Assembly (NCBI GenBank): GCA_017994175.1
Contig: JAGOLH010000002.1
Location: 51,839-115,838, forward strand
Origin: Bacteroidales bacterium
GTDB taxonomy: Bacteria; Bacteroidota; Bacteroidia; Bacteroidales; ML635J-15
Reading direction: 5' to 3'
Length of the DNA stretch: 64,000 bases
Shown: positions 17,307 through 26,600 of the stretch, in pieces
Numbering within the stretch: the stretch's first letter is position 1
Layout of the letters: each line of letters begins with the position of its first letter
The notes under the pieces: generated by a model
Databases searched by the model: none
What the model saw: only the letters and a program-made list of their open reading frames with translations
What the model was told of the DNA's origin: nothing
Program-made: the position numbers and the translations under genes

Positions 17307-18118
17307 AAAAAATTATTTCACTGATCTCGTTTTTTATTTTGGCGACCGGTGCTTATGCCGATGGCGACTTGCTCACTGCCGGTGCCCGCTATGCAGGAAT
17401 GGCTGGTTCATCTGTTGTATTACCCGATACATGGTCGGTTTTTGGAAATCAGGCAGGCTTGGCCTACCTTCAGAATCCATCTGTGGGCTTATCTTACGAA
17501 AACAGGTTCCTACTACCTGAAACAAGTTATGGTGCTTTGGCATTTCAGATGCCGCTTCTAGCTGGAAACATCGGCTTGGGCATTAATCATTTCGGACTTA
17601 CGGAATATCACGAAAACAAATTTGCACTTTCGTATGCGCAGCAATTGTTCCGCCGAATTTCGATGGGTGTGCAGTTCGATTATATTTTTCTGCATCAACC
17701 CGAAGACTATGGGAACCTGCATGCTTTTTCTTTTGAACTGGGTTTAATAGCCAAACCTAATGATAAAATTGTTATTGGGATTCATGCTGCTAATCCGATG
17801 CCGGTAAAAATTTTAAACACCGAGAATCAATATTTGCCAACAGTATTAAAAGTTGGTGTAGGTTATGTGTTTTCTAAGAGCGTAATTACTACTTTCGAGG
17901 CAGAGCAGAACCTGCAACTCGAAAAGCCAGTATTCAGACTGGGTTGCGAATACAATTCGGAGCGTCATTATTCCATTCGTGCAGGTATTGCTACAAACCC
18001 GGTGCTTTTTTCACTGGGGTTTGGATACAACCTAAAAGGTTTGCAGCTGGATATAGCGTATTCCTACCATCAGGTGCTGGGGTCAACACCACACATTTCC
18101 GTCGGCTATGCGTTTTAA
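17303..18118 (+). CDS. PorV-like outer-membrane beta-barrel protein
   Basis: A 271-residue protein with a signal peptide (1-19, ending AYA) and an N-terminal motif (TAGARYAGMAGSSVVLPD.WSVFGNQAGLA) seen in PorV/PorQ and UPF0164-type barrels, followed by repeated amphipathic strands and a terminal HISVGYAF ending in Phe, the usual barrel C-terminus. PorV-type proteins shuttle T9SS cargo; given seven T9SS cargo genes in this window that role is conceivable, but the similarity I see is at fold level only. It starts within the purE stop (ATGA) and overlaps the next gene by 11 nt. Confidence 0.7.
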   Translation: MKKIISLISFFILATGAYADGDLLTAGARYAGMAGSSVVLPDTWSVFGNQAGLAYLQNPSVGLSYENRFLLPETSYGALAFQMPLLAGNIGLGINHFGLTEYHENKFALSYAQQLFRRISMGVQFDYIFLHQPEDYGNLHAFSFELGLIAKPNDKIVIGIHAANPMPVKILNTENQYLPTVLKVGVGYVFSKSVITTFEAEQNLQLEKPVFRLGCEYNSERHYSIRAGIATNPVLFSLGFGYNLKGLQLDIAYSYHQVLGSTPHISVGYAF

Positions 18119-20186
18119 AATTGTTGCCATACTCCTGCTGATAATGCCTGTTGCAATGTGTTCGTTTGCGCAAAACAACGAAATGCAATCGCTTTCTGAT
18201 ATTATAGAAGACATCGCGGAGTATAGCGACGAAGACCTTGATTATAGCAGCCTGTACGAGAATTTGTTTATTTTTTACAAAGACCCTCTCGATTTGAATA
18301 AAACCGATATTGAAGAGCTTGAAAAACTTCAGTTTCTTACTTTTTTTCAGGTGAGGAGCATTCTGAATTATCGCGATAAATTTGATGGCTTCAAATCGAT
18401 TTACGAATTACAGTTTGTTGATGGAATCGACCAGCAAACACTTGAATATCTCCTTTATTTTGTTACTGTTGCAGAAAAGCCCGGCGCAAAGGAAGTGGAT
18501 ATGAGTAAATCGCTTAAGTATGGCAGACACGTTTTATTTGTCAGGACTCAGTTTACTCTTCAGGAAAAAGCCGGTTACATAACGGTTCCTGACAGCGTGC
18601 TTGCTGTTGATCCTGACAAGTCGAGATATTTGGGTAGCCCTTATAAACTGTATACCCGATACCGATTCAATTATAAGGATAAAATGTATTGGGGTATTAC
18701 AGCTGAGAAGGATGCAGGTGAGGAGTTCTTTAGGGGGTCTCAACCCTATGGTTTCGACTATTATTCAGCCCATTTCCAAATAAATAAGCTGGGTCCGGTT
18801 AGAACCGCCATCATCGGGGACTATCAGGTGGAATTCGGTCAGGGACTTACCTTATGGTCGGGTATGGGGTTCGGTAAAAGTTCAAGTCCTAACAACGTCA
18901 TTAAAAAAGGCAGGGGAATAACGCGTTATGGCTCAACGAATGAAAATGAATTTTTGCGCGGAGAAGCCGCTGCATTTAAAATCGGTAATTTTACCATTAC
19001 TGAATTCTTTTCATATAAATCTATTGACGCAAGTACCGATGCCGACTCTACCTATGATGATGACGAAATTGTTTCGAGTTTTTTGAATACGGGATATCAC
19101 CGTACTCCCAATGAGATTGCAACTAAAGACGGGATTAAGGAGCTAATCGCTGGAGGAAATGTTAATTACCGCGGCAAATGGCTTGCAGTAGGAGCAACGG
19201 TTGCAGCAGTGAAATATTCAGCCCCTTTTACGGGAAACGGTAGGTTGTATAATTTGTTTTCTTTTTCGGGCACAGGTATGATGAACGCGGGTATCAATTA
19301 TGTCTCGAATTTTGGTAAATTTTCAATTTTCGGAGAAACTGCAATTAGCGATAATCTGGCTTTGGCAACCCTGAATGGGATGAGTGTAATAATGGCTCCT
19401 GAGGTTAGTCTGAGTGTTCTGCACAGATATTATGAGCCCGATTACCATGCTATTTATGCTTCTCCTTTTTCCGAAGGCAATAAACCATCGAATGAATCTG
19501 GGTTTTATATCGGATCTACCATTTACCCCAGAAAACGGTGGAGAATTGACCTCTATGCTGATTTATGGAAGTATCCATGGCTGCGTTATGGTGTTGATGC
19601 TCCTTCTGATGGTCAGGAATACTTTGCACAGATCAACTATTCTCCTTACCGGAATGTAGATATGTTTTTCAGGGCGAAATACGAAACGAAACAGGAGAAC
19701 AACCCGATTACAGAATATGGAGTTCAGGATATCATTGATTATTCATCACTTAAACTACGCTATCAGCTATCCGTTTCTCCCGGATATGGATTCCAACTGA
19801 AAACACGTTTGGAATGGAACCGGTACCAACAAGATGTTGCTGAACCTGAAAACGGATTTTTGCTGTGTCAGGATGTGGGTTATACTTTCAGAAAGTTCCC
19901 GCTCGATGTTACGGCAAGAGTAGCGGTTTTTAACTCCGAAACTTATAACGCAAGATTTTACGTCTGGGAGCCTGATGTATTGTATGCGTTTTCAATACCC
20001 GTATATTACGATAAAGGGAATCAGCTCTTATTATTGCTAAAATATAGTTTTGGGGAACACTTAGATTGCTGGTTTAAAATAGCCAACACTTTCTACTGGA
20101 ATAAAACCAGTGTAAGTTCAGGGCTTGAAGAAATTGAGGGGAACAAGAAAACAGAAGTCAAATTTCAGATACGATACAATTTTTAA
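18108..20186 (+). CDS. Outer-membrane protein with N-terminal helix-hairpin-helix domain
   Basis: A 692-residue secreted protein (signal peptide 1-21, CSFAQ). Residues about 55-125 hold a ComEA-like helix-hairpin-helix pair: LDLNKTDIEELEKLQFLTFFQ then VRSILNYRDKFDGFKSIYELQFVDGID. The rest is a long run of amphipathic strands (SPYRNVDMFFRAKYETK, YGFQLKTRLEWNRY) ending in KTEVKFQIRYNF, so it is an outer-membrane barrel. The combination is a recurrent but unexplained Bacteroidota family; helix-hairpin-helix repeats usually bind DNA non-specifically, but could also act as a structural or protein-contact module here. It overlaps the PorV-like gene by 11 nt and is followed after one base by the next gene. 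Confidence 0.8.
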   Translation: MRFKIVAILLLIMPVAMCSFAQNNEMQSLSDIIEDIAEYSDEDLDYSSLYENLFIFYKDPLDLNKTDIEELEKLQFLTFFQVRSILNYRDKFDGFKSIYELQFVDGIDQQTLEYLLYFVTVAEKPGAKEVDMSKSLKYGRHVLFVRTQFTLQEKAGYITVPDSVLAVDPDKSRYLGSPYKLYTRYRFNYKDKMYWGITAEKDAGEEFFRGSQPYGFDYYSAHFQINKLGPVRTAIIGDYQVEFGQGLTLWSGMGFGKSSSPNNVIKKGRGITRYGSTNENEFLRGEAAAFKIGNFTITEFFSYKSIDASTDADSTYDDDEIVSSFLNTGYHRTPNEIATKDGIKELIAGGNVNYRGKWLAVGATVAAVKYSAPFTGNGRLYNLFSFSGTGMMNAGINYVSNFGKFSIFGETAISDNLALATLNGMSVIMAPEVSLSVLHRYYEPDYHAIYASPFSEGNKPSNESGFYIGSTIYPRKRWRIDLYADLWKYPWLRYGVDAPSDGQEYFAQINYSPYRNVDMFFRAKYETKQENNPITEYGVQDIIDYSSLKLRYQLSVSPGYGFQLKTRLEWNRYQQDVAEPENGFLLCQDVGYTFRKFPLDVTARVAVFNSETYNARFYVWEPDVLYAFSIPVYYDKGNQLLLLLKYSFGEHLDCWFKIANTFYWNKTSVSSGLEEIEGNKKTEVKFQIRYNF

Positions 20187-20187
20187 T

Positions 20188-20667
20188 ATGTTGATTTATT
20201 CGGCAAAGGAGCATGAAAAATTCCTTAGGGAGATCGTAATTGAACCGCCCGGAAAAATGCTTGAAGCGGGTTTTACGTATCATGCTGTTATTCTTATGGC
20301 GCAAAGTATCGAGATTTTTGGAGCCTACTTCGATAATAAGCCTTTTCGATCTATTGGTCAGTCGTTAAACCGTTTTGCTCTTGGTATTGACAACTTGTTT
20401 CCCTATGCTTATCACAGGGCTAATGCTAGAAATCAATTATACAAGCAATTACGTGCATTGTTTGTGCACAGTTTTTTGCCCGGAACCAATTTACAGATAA
20501 AAGAACAGGGAAGGACTGAAGAGCATTTGGAGCAGAAAAACGCTACCATAATAATTATCCCCGCAGTACTGCACAACGATGTGCTTCATGCGGGGATAAA
20601 ACTGATAAAAAAACTGAATGACAATCAGATAAACCCTAAAAAAGTATCAACCAGTCTTTTTAGTTGA
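20188..20667 (+). CDS. Conserved-looking protein of unknown function
   Basis: A 159-residue cytoplasmic protein that I do not recognise. The start is the ATG at 20188, one base after the stop of the barrel gene; an earlier in-frame ATG would put 63 nt inside that gene. The sequence is mixed alpha/beta, with a helical N-terminal half (AKEHEKFLREIVIEPPG, AVILMAQSIEIFGAYF) and an Arg-rich middle (YHRANARNQLYKQLRALFVH). A HEPN-like helical fold is possible but not supported by a catalytic RxxxxH motif. Its 3' end overlaps the convergent universal-stress gene by 8 nt. Tight spacing places it in the purE to barrel unit. Confidence 0.6.
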   Translation: MLIYSAKEHEKFLREIVIEPPGKMLEAGFTYHAVILMAQSIEIFGAYFDNKPFRSIGQSLNRFALGIDNLFPYAYHRANARNQLYKQLRALFVHSFLPGTNLQIKEQGRTEEHLEQKNATIIIIPAVLHNDVLHAGIKLIKKLNDNQINPKKVSTSLFS

Positions 20668-21457
20668 AGCCTCCAAGTTTCTGAATATCTGTGCGGATGT
20701 TAATGCACATCACAGGAATCTTTTTGTAAAGATCCTTATTTTCATGCTTTTTCAGGTTTTTAATGTATTCACGGTATTTATTTGTCATCATAAGCACCAG
20801 GTCTGCCTCTACCTCTCTGATGTAATCGTAAATTGCATCGGGGTAATGCGACCCTACATCCACACGCCTCATTTCATAGTCAATCAGGTCTTTTTCAAAT
20901 ATCTTCTCTGCAAAACGTAAATTGTTATTCAGGGTTTTAATACGAAATGTATCGGAAACCGTAGGGTAAATAACAAACGCTTTGCTTTCGAACAAAGTGC
21001 TCAGATAACGTACCCATTGGAATTTTGCCCGCGACTTTTTTGTAGCATCCATGGGAATACAAATGCGGTCGTATTCTCCGAAGATAACCGGACTTTGAAC
21101 CAAAATAAATGGGATTTTAACAAATTTTTTGACCAATTTTATGGCTTTATCAAGCGATTTGATACCATGAGTTCCCATCACACCCAAATATGCATTGTTT
21201 TCGAGCCCGAATTTGTAAATGGCTTTAAACAAGTTGCCTGTAATGACGGCAGTATTCACTTTAATATCTTTCCCTGCCGCAAATTGTTCTGCTATTTCCT
21301 GTAATTGTTTCAGCAACTCAGGAACTTTAGAAGATTTGCTGGCAACATGAACCAGATAAATTGGCCGCTTCGATGATTTGCCAATAGCATAGGCATGCTC
21401 TAGTGCATAATTGGAAATTTCAGTGAAATCCCATGGTACTAAAATGCATTTTTCCAT
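20660..21457 (-). CDS. Universal stress family protein
   Basis: A 265-residue protein. Residues 1-137 form a UspA domain: CILVPWDFTEISNYALEHA at the start, PIYLVHVASKSS, and the ATP-loop region GVMGTHGIKSLDKA, ending IPFILVQ. The second half (FGEYDRICIPMDATKKSRAK ... ADLVLMMTNKYREYIK) looks like a second, diverged Usp fold without a clear G-x2-G-x9-GS nucleotide loop. Tandem Usp proteins of this length are common in Bacteroidota and are associated with stress and growth arrest. It is a single gene, convergent with the unknown gene at 20188-20667. Confidence 0.85.
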   Translation of the reverse strand: MEKCILVPWDFTEISNYALEHAYAIGKSSKRPIYLVHVASKSSKVPELLKQLQEIAEQFAAGKDIKVNTAVITGNLFKAIYKFGLENNAYLGVMGTHGIKSLDKAIKLVKKFVKIPFILVQSPVIFGEYDRICIPMDATKKSRAKFQWVRYLSTLFESKAFVIYPTVSDTFRIKTLNNNLRFAEKIFEKDLIDYEMRRVDVGSHYPDAIYDYIREVEADLVLMMTNKYREYIKNLKKHENKDLYKKIPVMCINIRTDIQKLGGFN

Positions 21458-21551
21458 ATATTTTAAAATTATTGGTTAGCTAAAAATAGAATAACGTAAA
21501 ATTTTGAAAAAGGTTGCGTTTAGAAGCCTAAAAATGTATTTATTATAAAAA

Positions 21552-23270
21552 TTATTCATGTTTACGAATATCTTTAATCATAAGTTGAAGGAATGTTTGT
21601 CCCATAAAATGATTTTCAAAAATGTGATAGCAAACATCAAAAGGTTTAAAATCAAAAACATCGGAGTATTTTTCTCCCAAACTAAAACCAATCCCTTCTA
21701 TACATAAATTTGCGCCTAGTTCCTGAACAACTTTTACCTTGAGGTGCTCTTCCTGTTTTCCAACTTTTTTCAAGCTACCATTATCATACACATGAGTTGA
21801 AAGAAACAGGGGCATCATGTTATTGGGCCCGAATGGAGCAAACTGATTCAGAATTCTGTAAAACTTCGGAGTTATATCTTTTATTTTGAGCTCGGCATCA
21901 ATTTCAATGGTTGGTATTAATTGATCTGCTTTTATGGTAGTAGCAACGTAATTTTCGAAACGGTCACGGAATTCTTCAAAATTTTCCGGTTTGAGGCTTA
22001 ACCCGGCGGCATACATATGTCCGCCGAAATTTTCCAGTAAATCGCTGCAAGATTCCACGGCCGAATAGAGGTTATATCCAGTTACCGATCGCGCCGACCC
22101 GGTAATCATACCATTCGACAAGGTCATTACAATAGTAGGACGGTAGTAGGTTTCGGTAAGGCGCGAAGCAACAATCCCGATTACACCTTTGTGCCAGTCT
22201 TTCGAAAACACCACGGTGGTTTTTTTTCTTTCAGAATCAGGGTCAGATGCAATCATTCTCAGAGCTTCTTCAGTAATTTTCTGATCGAGTTCTTTTCGGT
22301 TTGTATTGAAGTTATTAATGTCGTTACCGATTTTGTCGGCAAAATGATCGAGCTCGGCTACCAACAAGTCAACCGCCATGCTTCCCGATTCCATTCTGCC
22401 TGCAGCGTTTATGCGTGGACCGAGTTTGAAAACTATATCATGTATCTGAATATGTTTGTTATTCAATCCACTGATATTGATAATCGATTTTAATCCTTTG
22501 CACGGATCAGAATTCAACTTTTGTAAACCATAATAGGCAAGAACTCTGTTTTCGCCTGTAATAGGAACAATATCGGAACCGATACTTACAACCACCAAAT
22601 CAAGAAAACTGTAAAGCTCCTGAATATTCAAACCGTTGTGAATGATATATGCCTGCATGAACTTAAACCCGACGCCGCATCCCGAAAGCTCCTTGTACGG
22701 ATAAGGGCAATCGCTCCTTTTGGGGTCCAAAACCGCTACGGCACAGGGCAATTCTTCGCCAGGGTTGTGATGATCGCAAATAATTACATCAATACCTTTA
22801 CCTTGCGCATACCGGGCCTTTTCAGTTGCTTTAATTCCGCAATCGAGTGTGATAATAAGATTGTAATTTTCTTCAGCAGCATGATCTATTCCCTGAATAG
22901 ATACTCCATAACCTTCGCTGTAGCGGTCGGGCACATAATAGCCGATACGGTTGTGATATTTTCTCAAATAGCTGTATACAAGCGCAACTGCAGTTGTGCC
23001 GTCAACATCGTAATCGCCGTAAATGAGTATCTTTTCGTTTTTTTTGATTGCTTCGTTCAGTCTTTCAACCGCTTTATCCATATCTTTCATAAGAAACGGA
23101 TCGTGCAAATCGCTGAGCTCTGGTCTGAAAAATACCCTGGCAGCATCGTAGGTTTCAATACCTCTTTGTATGAGCAATTCTGCAATTGTGGCTTCTACAT
23201 TGAGTTCTTTCATTAGCCTTAAAACCTTCTCCTCAGCCGCTTTCTCTTTAAGAACCCATTTTTTATCCAT
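21552..23270 (-). CDS. recJ: Single-stranded-DNA exonuclease RecJ
   Basis: A 572-residue 5'-3' single-strand exonuclease acting in recombination and mismatch repair. The DHH domain shows ILIYGDYDVDGTTAVAL (motif I), ITLDCG, IICDHHNPG (the DHH motif) and VVSIGSDIVPI; the DHHA1 region has GPRINAAGRM and, near the end, GMITGSARS and FGGHMYAAGLSL, followed by an OB-like C-terminal domain. The start is the ATG at 23270 (MDKKWVLKEKAAEE); 39 extra codons upstream lie over the promoter region and look non-coding. It is divergent from lysS, with a TAATTTTG -7 element 26 bp before the start. Confidence 0.96.
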   Translation of the reverse strand: MDKKWVLKEKAAEEKVLRLMKELNVEATIAELLIQRGIETYDAARVFFRPELSDLHDPFLMKDMDKAVERLNEAIKKNEKILIYGDYDVDGTTAVALVYSYLRKYHNRIGYYVPDRYSEGYGVSIQGIDHAAEENYNLIITLDCGIKATEKARYAQGKGIDVIICDHHNPGEELPCAVAVLDPKRSDCPYPYKELSGCGVGFKFMQAYIIHNGLNIQELYSFLDLVVVSIGSDIVPITGENRVLAYYGLQKLNSDPCKGLKSIINISGLNNKHIQIHDIVFKLGPRINAAGRMESGSMAVDLLVAELDHFADKIGNDINNFNTNRKELDQKITEEALRMIASDPDSERKKTTVVFSKDWHKGVIGIVASRLTETYYRPTIVMTLSNGMITGSARSVTGYNLYSAVESCSDLLENFGGHMYAAGLSLKPENFEEFRDRFENYVATTIKADQLIPTIEIDAELKIKDITPKFYRILNQFAPFGPNNMMPLFLSTHVYDNGSLKKVGKQEEHLKVKVVQELGANLCIEGIGFSLGEKYSDVFDFKPFDVCYHIFENHFMGQTFLQLMIKDIRKHE

Positions 23271-23296
23271 GCTCGTACCAACTTTAACGTAAGATA

Positions 23297-23304
23297 CAAA
23301 ATTA
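23297..23304 (-). promoter_or_regulatory. -7 element for recJ
   Basis: TAATTTTG on the minus strand, a TAnnTTTG match 26 bp before the recJ ATG; no clear TTG at the -33 position. Confidence 0.4.
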
Positions 23305-23371
23305 ATAAAATTTCGGTGCTTTTTATTTATTTTTTTGAGAATAACATAAATGAGAGTATTATTTATAAAAC

Positions 23372-23379
23372 TATATTTG
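23372..23379 (+). promoter_or_regulatory. -7 element for lysS
   Basis: TATATTTG, a full TAnnTTTG match, 16 bp before the first possible lysS start at 23396; no TTG at the -33 position. The transcript leader would be very short. Confidence 0.4.
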
Positions 23380-23395
23380 TCGCACACAAAATTGC

Positions 23396-25129
23396 ATGGT
23401 TATGAACATAATTGGATTGAGCGAGCAGGAAATAGTAAGACGCAACGCACTCAACGAACTTAGGAGTTTGAACATTAATCCTTACCCTGCTGCGGAGTAT
23501 AAAGTTAATATCAGTGCCGGTACTATTCTGAGCACTTTTTCTGATGAGAATCCCGAAGAATTGAGGGATGTTTCTTTGGCAGGACGTATTATGTCGCGCC
23601 GTATTATGGGAAGCGCATCTTTTGCTGAGTTGCAGGACGACACCGGCCGTATTCAGTTGTATTTCAACCGTGATGCAATTTGCCCGAGTGAGGATAAAAC
23701 TATGTATAACACCGTATTCAAACGCTTACTTGATATTGGCGATATCATCGGAGTAAAAGGCTATGTTTTCCGCACAAAAATGGGAGAGATCAGTGTTCAT
23801 GTCGAAGAGTTCACATTGCTTTGCAAATCGGTGATGCCCTTACCCATTGTAAAAGAGAAAGATGGTCAGGTTTTCGACGCATTTACCGATCCCGACCTGC
23901 GTTACCGGAACCGCTCGGTTGACATGATTGTGAACCCTCATGTGAAAGAGGTGTTTCGTAAAAGAACTTTGCTTACCAATACCATGCGTAATTTTCTGAA
24001 CAGCTTTGGTTTTCTCGAAGTGGAAACGCCTGTGTTGCAGCCAGTTTACGGTGGTGCAGCAGCCCGCCCGTTCAAGACCCACCACAATACCCTCGATCAG
24101 ACCTTATACCTCCGCATTGCTAATGAACTGTATCTCAAACGCCTCATTGTTGGCGGTTTCGATGGTGTGTATGAATTCTCTAAAGATTTTCGAAATGAGG
24201 GAATGGATAGGTTTCATAACCCTGAATTCACTCAGATGGAATTGTATGTGGCTTATAAAGACTACGAATGGATGATGAATCTCGTTGAAGAGATGGTCGA
24301 AAATATTGCTATGGCCTTGCACGGTACGCCCGAATTGACAGTTGGAGATAATACCATAAGCTTCAAACGCCCGTGGAAACGCTACACTATGTTCGAAGCA
24401 ATACAGCATTTTACTGGTGTTGATATTTCTAAAATGGATGAAAATGAGTTACGGAAAACAGCCATTTCACTGGGAGCTGAAATAAACGGAAGCATGGGGA
24501 AAGGCAAACTGGTAGATGCAATTTTTGGAGAATGCTGTGAGTCGAAACTTATTCAGCCTACATTTATTACGGATTATCCGGTAGAAATGTCGCCATTGGC
24601 AAAAAAACACCGTTCGAAAGAGGGTTTGGTAGAACGCTTCGAAGCCATTTGCAACGGCAAGGAAATTTGCAATGCTTATTCGGAGTTGAACGACCCGATC
24701 GATCAGCGCGAACGGTTCGAGCAGCAGTTGCTTCTGGCAAAACGGGGCGATGAGGAGGCAATGATGCTCGATGAAGATTTTCTGAAGGCTATCGAAGTAG
24801 GAATGCCACCTACTGCAGGTCTTGGAATTGGAATCGACCGCCTGTGTATGATCATGACCAATTCGGTATCAATCCAGGATGTGATATTTTTTCCACAAAT
24901 GCGCCCCGAACGGAAGGTTGTGGTCGATGATACTGATGCATTCATAGCGTTGGGAATTCCGGAAGAATGGATACAAATAGTACAGAAATCAGGTTTTGCT
25001 TCGGTTGATTTGCTGAAACAGGCAAACCCAAACAAATTGCATGCTCAGCTGTGTGGTTGGAATAAAAAGCATAAACTTGGACTAAAGAACCCTACGCCTG
25101 ACGAAGTTAAAGCATGGATATCGAAATAA
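23396..25129 (+). CDS. lysS: Lysyl-tRNA synthetase, class II, with C-terminal extension
   Basis: Charges tRNA-Lys. The 577-residue enzyme has an N-terminal anticodon-binding OB domain (about 55-165, [20 protein letters not shown]) and the class II core: motif 2 [18 protein letters not shown] and motif 3 [13 protein letters not shown], ending FFPQMRPE. Beyond the usual 500 or so residues there is an added domain of about 70 residues ([20 protein letters not shown] ... [13 protein letters not shown]) that looks helical, like a helix-hairpin-helix. Such an extension is typical of Bacteroidota LysS. A second ATG two codons in (23402) is an alternative start. A strong hairpin terminator follows. 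Confidence 0.97.
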   Translation: MVMNIIGLSEQEIVRRNALNELRSLNINPYPAAEYKVNISAGTILSTFSDENPEELRDVSLAGRIMSRRIMGSASFAELQDDTGRIQLYFNRDAICPSEDKTMYNTVFKRLLDIGDIIGVKGYVFRTKMGEISVHVEEFTLLCKSVMPLPIVKEKDGQVFDAFTDPDLRYRNRSVDMIVNPHVKEVFRKRTLLTNTMRNFLNSFGFLEVETPVLQPVYGGAAARPFKTHHNTLDQTLYLRIANELYLKRLIVGGFDGVYEFSKDFRNEGMDRFHNPEFTQMELYVAYKDYEWMMNLVEEMVENIAMALHGTPELTVGDNTISFKRPWKRYTMFEAIQHFTGVDISKMDENELRKTAISLGAEINGSMGKGKLVDAIFGECCESKLIQPTFITDYPVEMSPLAKKHRSKEGLVERFEAICNGKEICNAYSELNDPIDQRERFEQQLLLAKRGDEEAMMLDEDFLKAIEVGMPPTAGLGIGIDRLCMIMTNSVSIQDVIFFPQMRPERKVVVDDTDAFIALGIPEEWIQIVQKSGFASVDLLKQANPNKLHAQLCGWNKKHKLGLKNPTPDEVKAWISK

Positions 25130-25135
25130 ACCAAC

Positions 25136-25167
25136 AATGCCGGAACAAAACACCGGCATTTTTTTTA
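25136..25167 (+). terminator. Rho-independent terminator after lysS
   Basis: Stem ATGCCGG (25137-25143) pairs with CCGGCAT (25153-25159) around a nine-base loop, followed by a run of T to 25166. It begins 7 nt after the lysS stop and separates lysS from pgi. Confidence 0.85.
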
Positions 25168-25192
25168 TATTTACAAAAAAATCTCAAATCAA

Positions 25193-26464
25193 ATGAAAAT
25201 TGAATACCGGTTTCTCGAGCCTTTTGTTTCAACCGAGCAGATAAGGGAATATACACAACGGGCAGTTGTCGCCCTGCAAACCATAAAAAAACGTAACGGT
25301 GCTGGAAATGATTTTTTGGGATGGCTCGATCTCCCCATGCAGTATAATCCTTCTTTTGCAGGTGAAATTGCCTCCGTTGTTAACGATTTAAAGCATCTCG
25401 AAACGGTGGTTGTTGTTGGAATCGGTGGTTCCTATCTTGGAGCCAGGGCAGTGATCGATGCCTTAGCGAAACCTTTCGAAAAGCAGCAACCCGAGATCAT
25501 TTATGCCGGAAATCACCTGAGCCAGCCATATCATGAAGCATTACTCCGGTATCTTGAAACCCGCTCTTTTGGTATTATCGTTATTTCGAAATCGGGGACT
25601 ACCACCGAACCTGCCATTGCTTTTCGGCTGCTTCGCAGTTTGCTTATCAGTAAAGAAGGTCTTGAAAAAGCATCCCGCCACATCGTGGCAATCACCGATA
25701 AAAGCAAAGGAGCACTGAGAATGATGGCTGACCGTGAACATTACAAAACTTTTGTTATAGAGGATAATGTTGGGGGGCGATATTCTGTACTGTCGCCGGT
25801 AGGGCTAATTCCTATTGCACTCGCAGGTATTTCGACCGACGAACTCATGGCCGGAGCAAGTGCAGCTACCACAGATACAATGCTCGAAAATGTTGTAAAT
25901 CCTGCAGTGCAATATGCTGCCATTCGGAATTGTTTGCTCGATTCAGGAAAAACTACCGAAATCATGGTAACCTACGAACCATGCCTGCAATACATTGCCG
26001 AGTGGTGGAAGCAATTATATGGCGAAAGTGAAGGCAAACAGCACAAAGGTTTGTTCCCTGCTTCAGTACAGTTCACAACCGACCTCCACTCAATGGGTCA
26101 GTACATTCAGGACGGAAAGCGAATGATGTTCGAAACTGTGCTTTCTGTCGCAAAAACTCAAGGTTCACTGGTTATTCCTCACGATGATAACGATTTTGAT
26201 AAGCTGAATTATCTGGCAGATAAGAGCCTCAGTTATGTGAATGACATTGCACGAATGGCAACGGCTCAGGCGCATACCGACGGTGGAGTACCCGTACTCT
26301 GCATCGAATTGCCCGACCTGAATGCATACCACGTTGGATATTTGCTATATATGTTAGAAGTGGCGTGTGCCATCAGTGGCTACATGCTGGGGGTGAACCC
26401 TTTCGATCAGCCGGGTGTTGAAGCTTATAAGAAAAACATGTTCCGGATGCTGGGAAAAGAATAA
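25193..26464 (+). CDS. pgi: Glucose-6-phosphate isomerase
   Basis: Interconverts glucose-6-phosphate and fructose-6-phosphate in glycolysis. The 423-residue protein has the two SIS folds with VVVGIGGSYLGARAV, VISKSGTTTEPAIAFR, the catalytic-base region GESEGKQHKGLFPAS, TTDLHSMGQYIQDG and the late Lys in GVEAYKKNMF. Length is slightly below the 440-450 of many bacterial enzymes but all key motifs are present. It stands alone behind the lysS terminator. Confidence 0.96.
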   Translation: MKIEYRFLEPFVSTEQIREYTQRAVVALQTIKKRNGAGNDFLGWLDLPMQYNPSFAGEIASVVNDLKHLETVVVVGIGGSYLGARAVIDALAKPFEKQQPEIIYAGNHLSQPYHEALLRYLETRSFGIIVISKSGTTTEPAIAFRLLRSLLISKEGLEKASRHIVAITDKSKGALRMMADREHYKTFVIEDNVGGRYSVLSPVGLIPIALAGISTDELMAGASAATTDTMLENVVNPAVQYAAIRNCLLDSGKTTEIMVTYEPCLQYIAEWWKQLYGESEGKQHKGLFPASVQFTTDLHSMGQYIQDGKRMMFETVLSVAKTQGSLVIPHDDNDFDKLNYLADKSLSYVNDIARMATAQAHTDGGVPVLCIELPDLNAYHVGYLLYMLEVACAISGYMLGVNPFDQPGVEAYKKNMFRMLGKE

Positions 26465-26600
26465 AGAATCATTTATTGTTATACAACCGAATAAAACTTA
26501 CATGATAAATCGTTGATCATCGCAAATATTTAATATATTTCCGGCAACTAATACCATTTATCAATTGTCTTTGTAAGTACAAATGGTGAAATTATAATTT

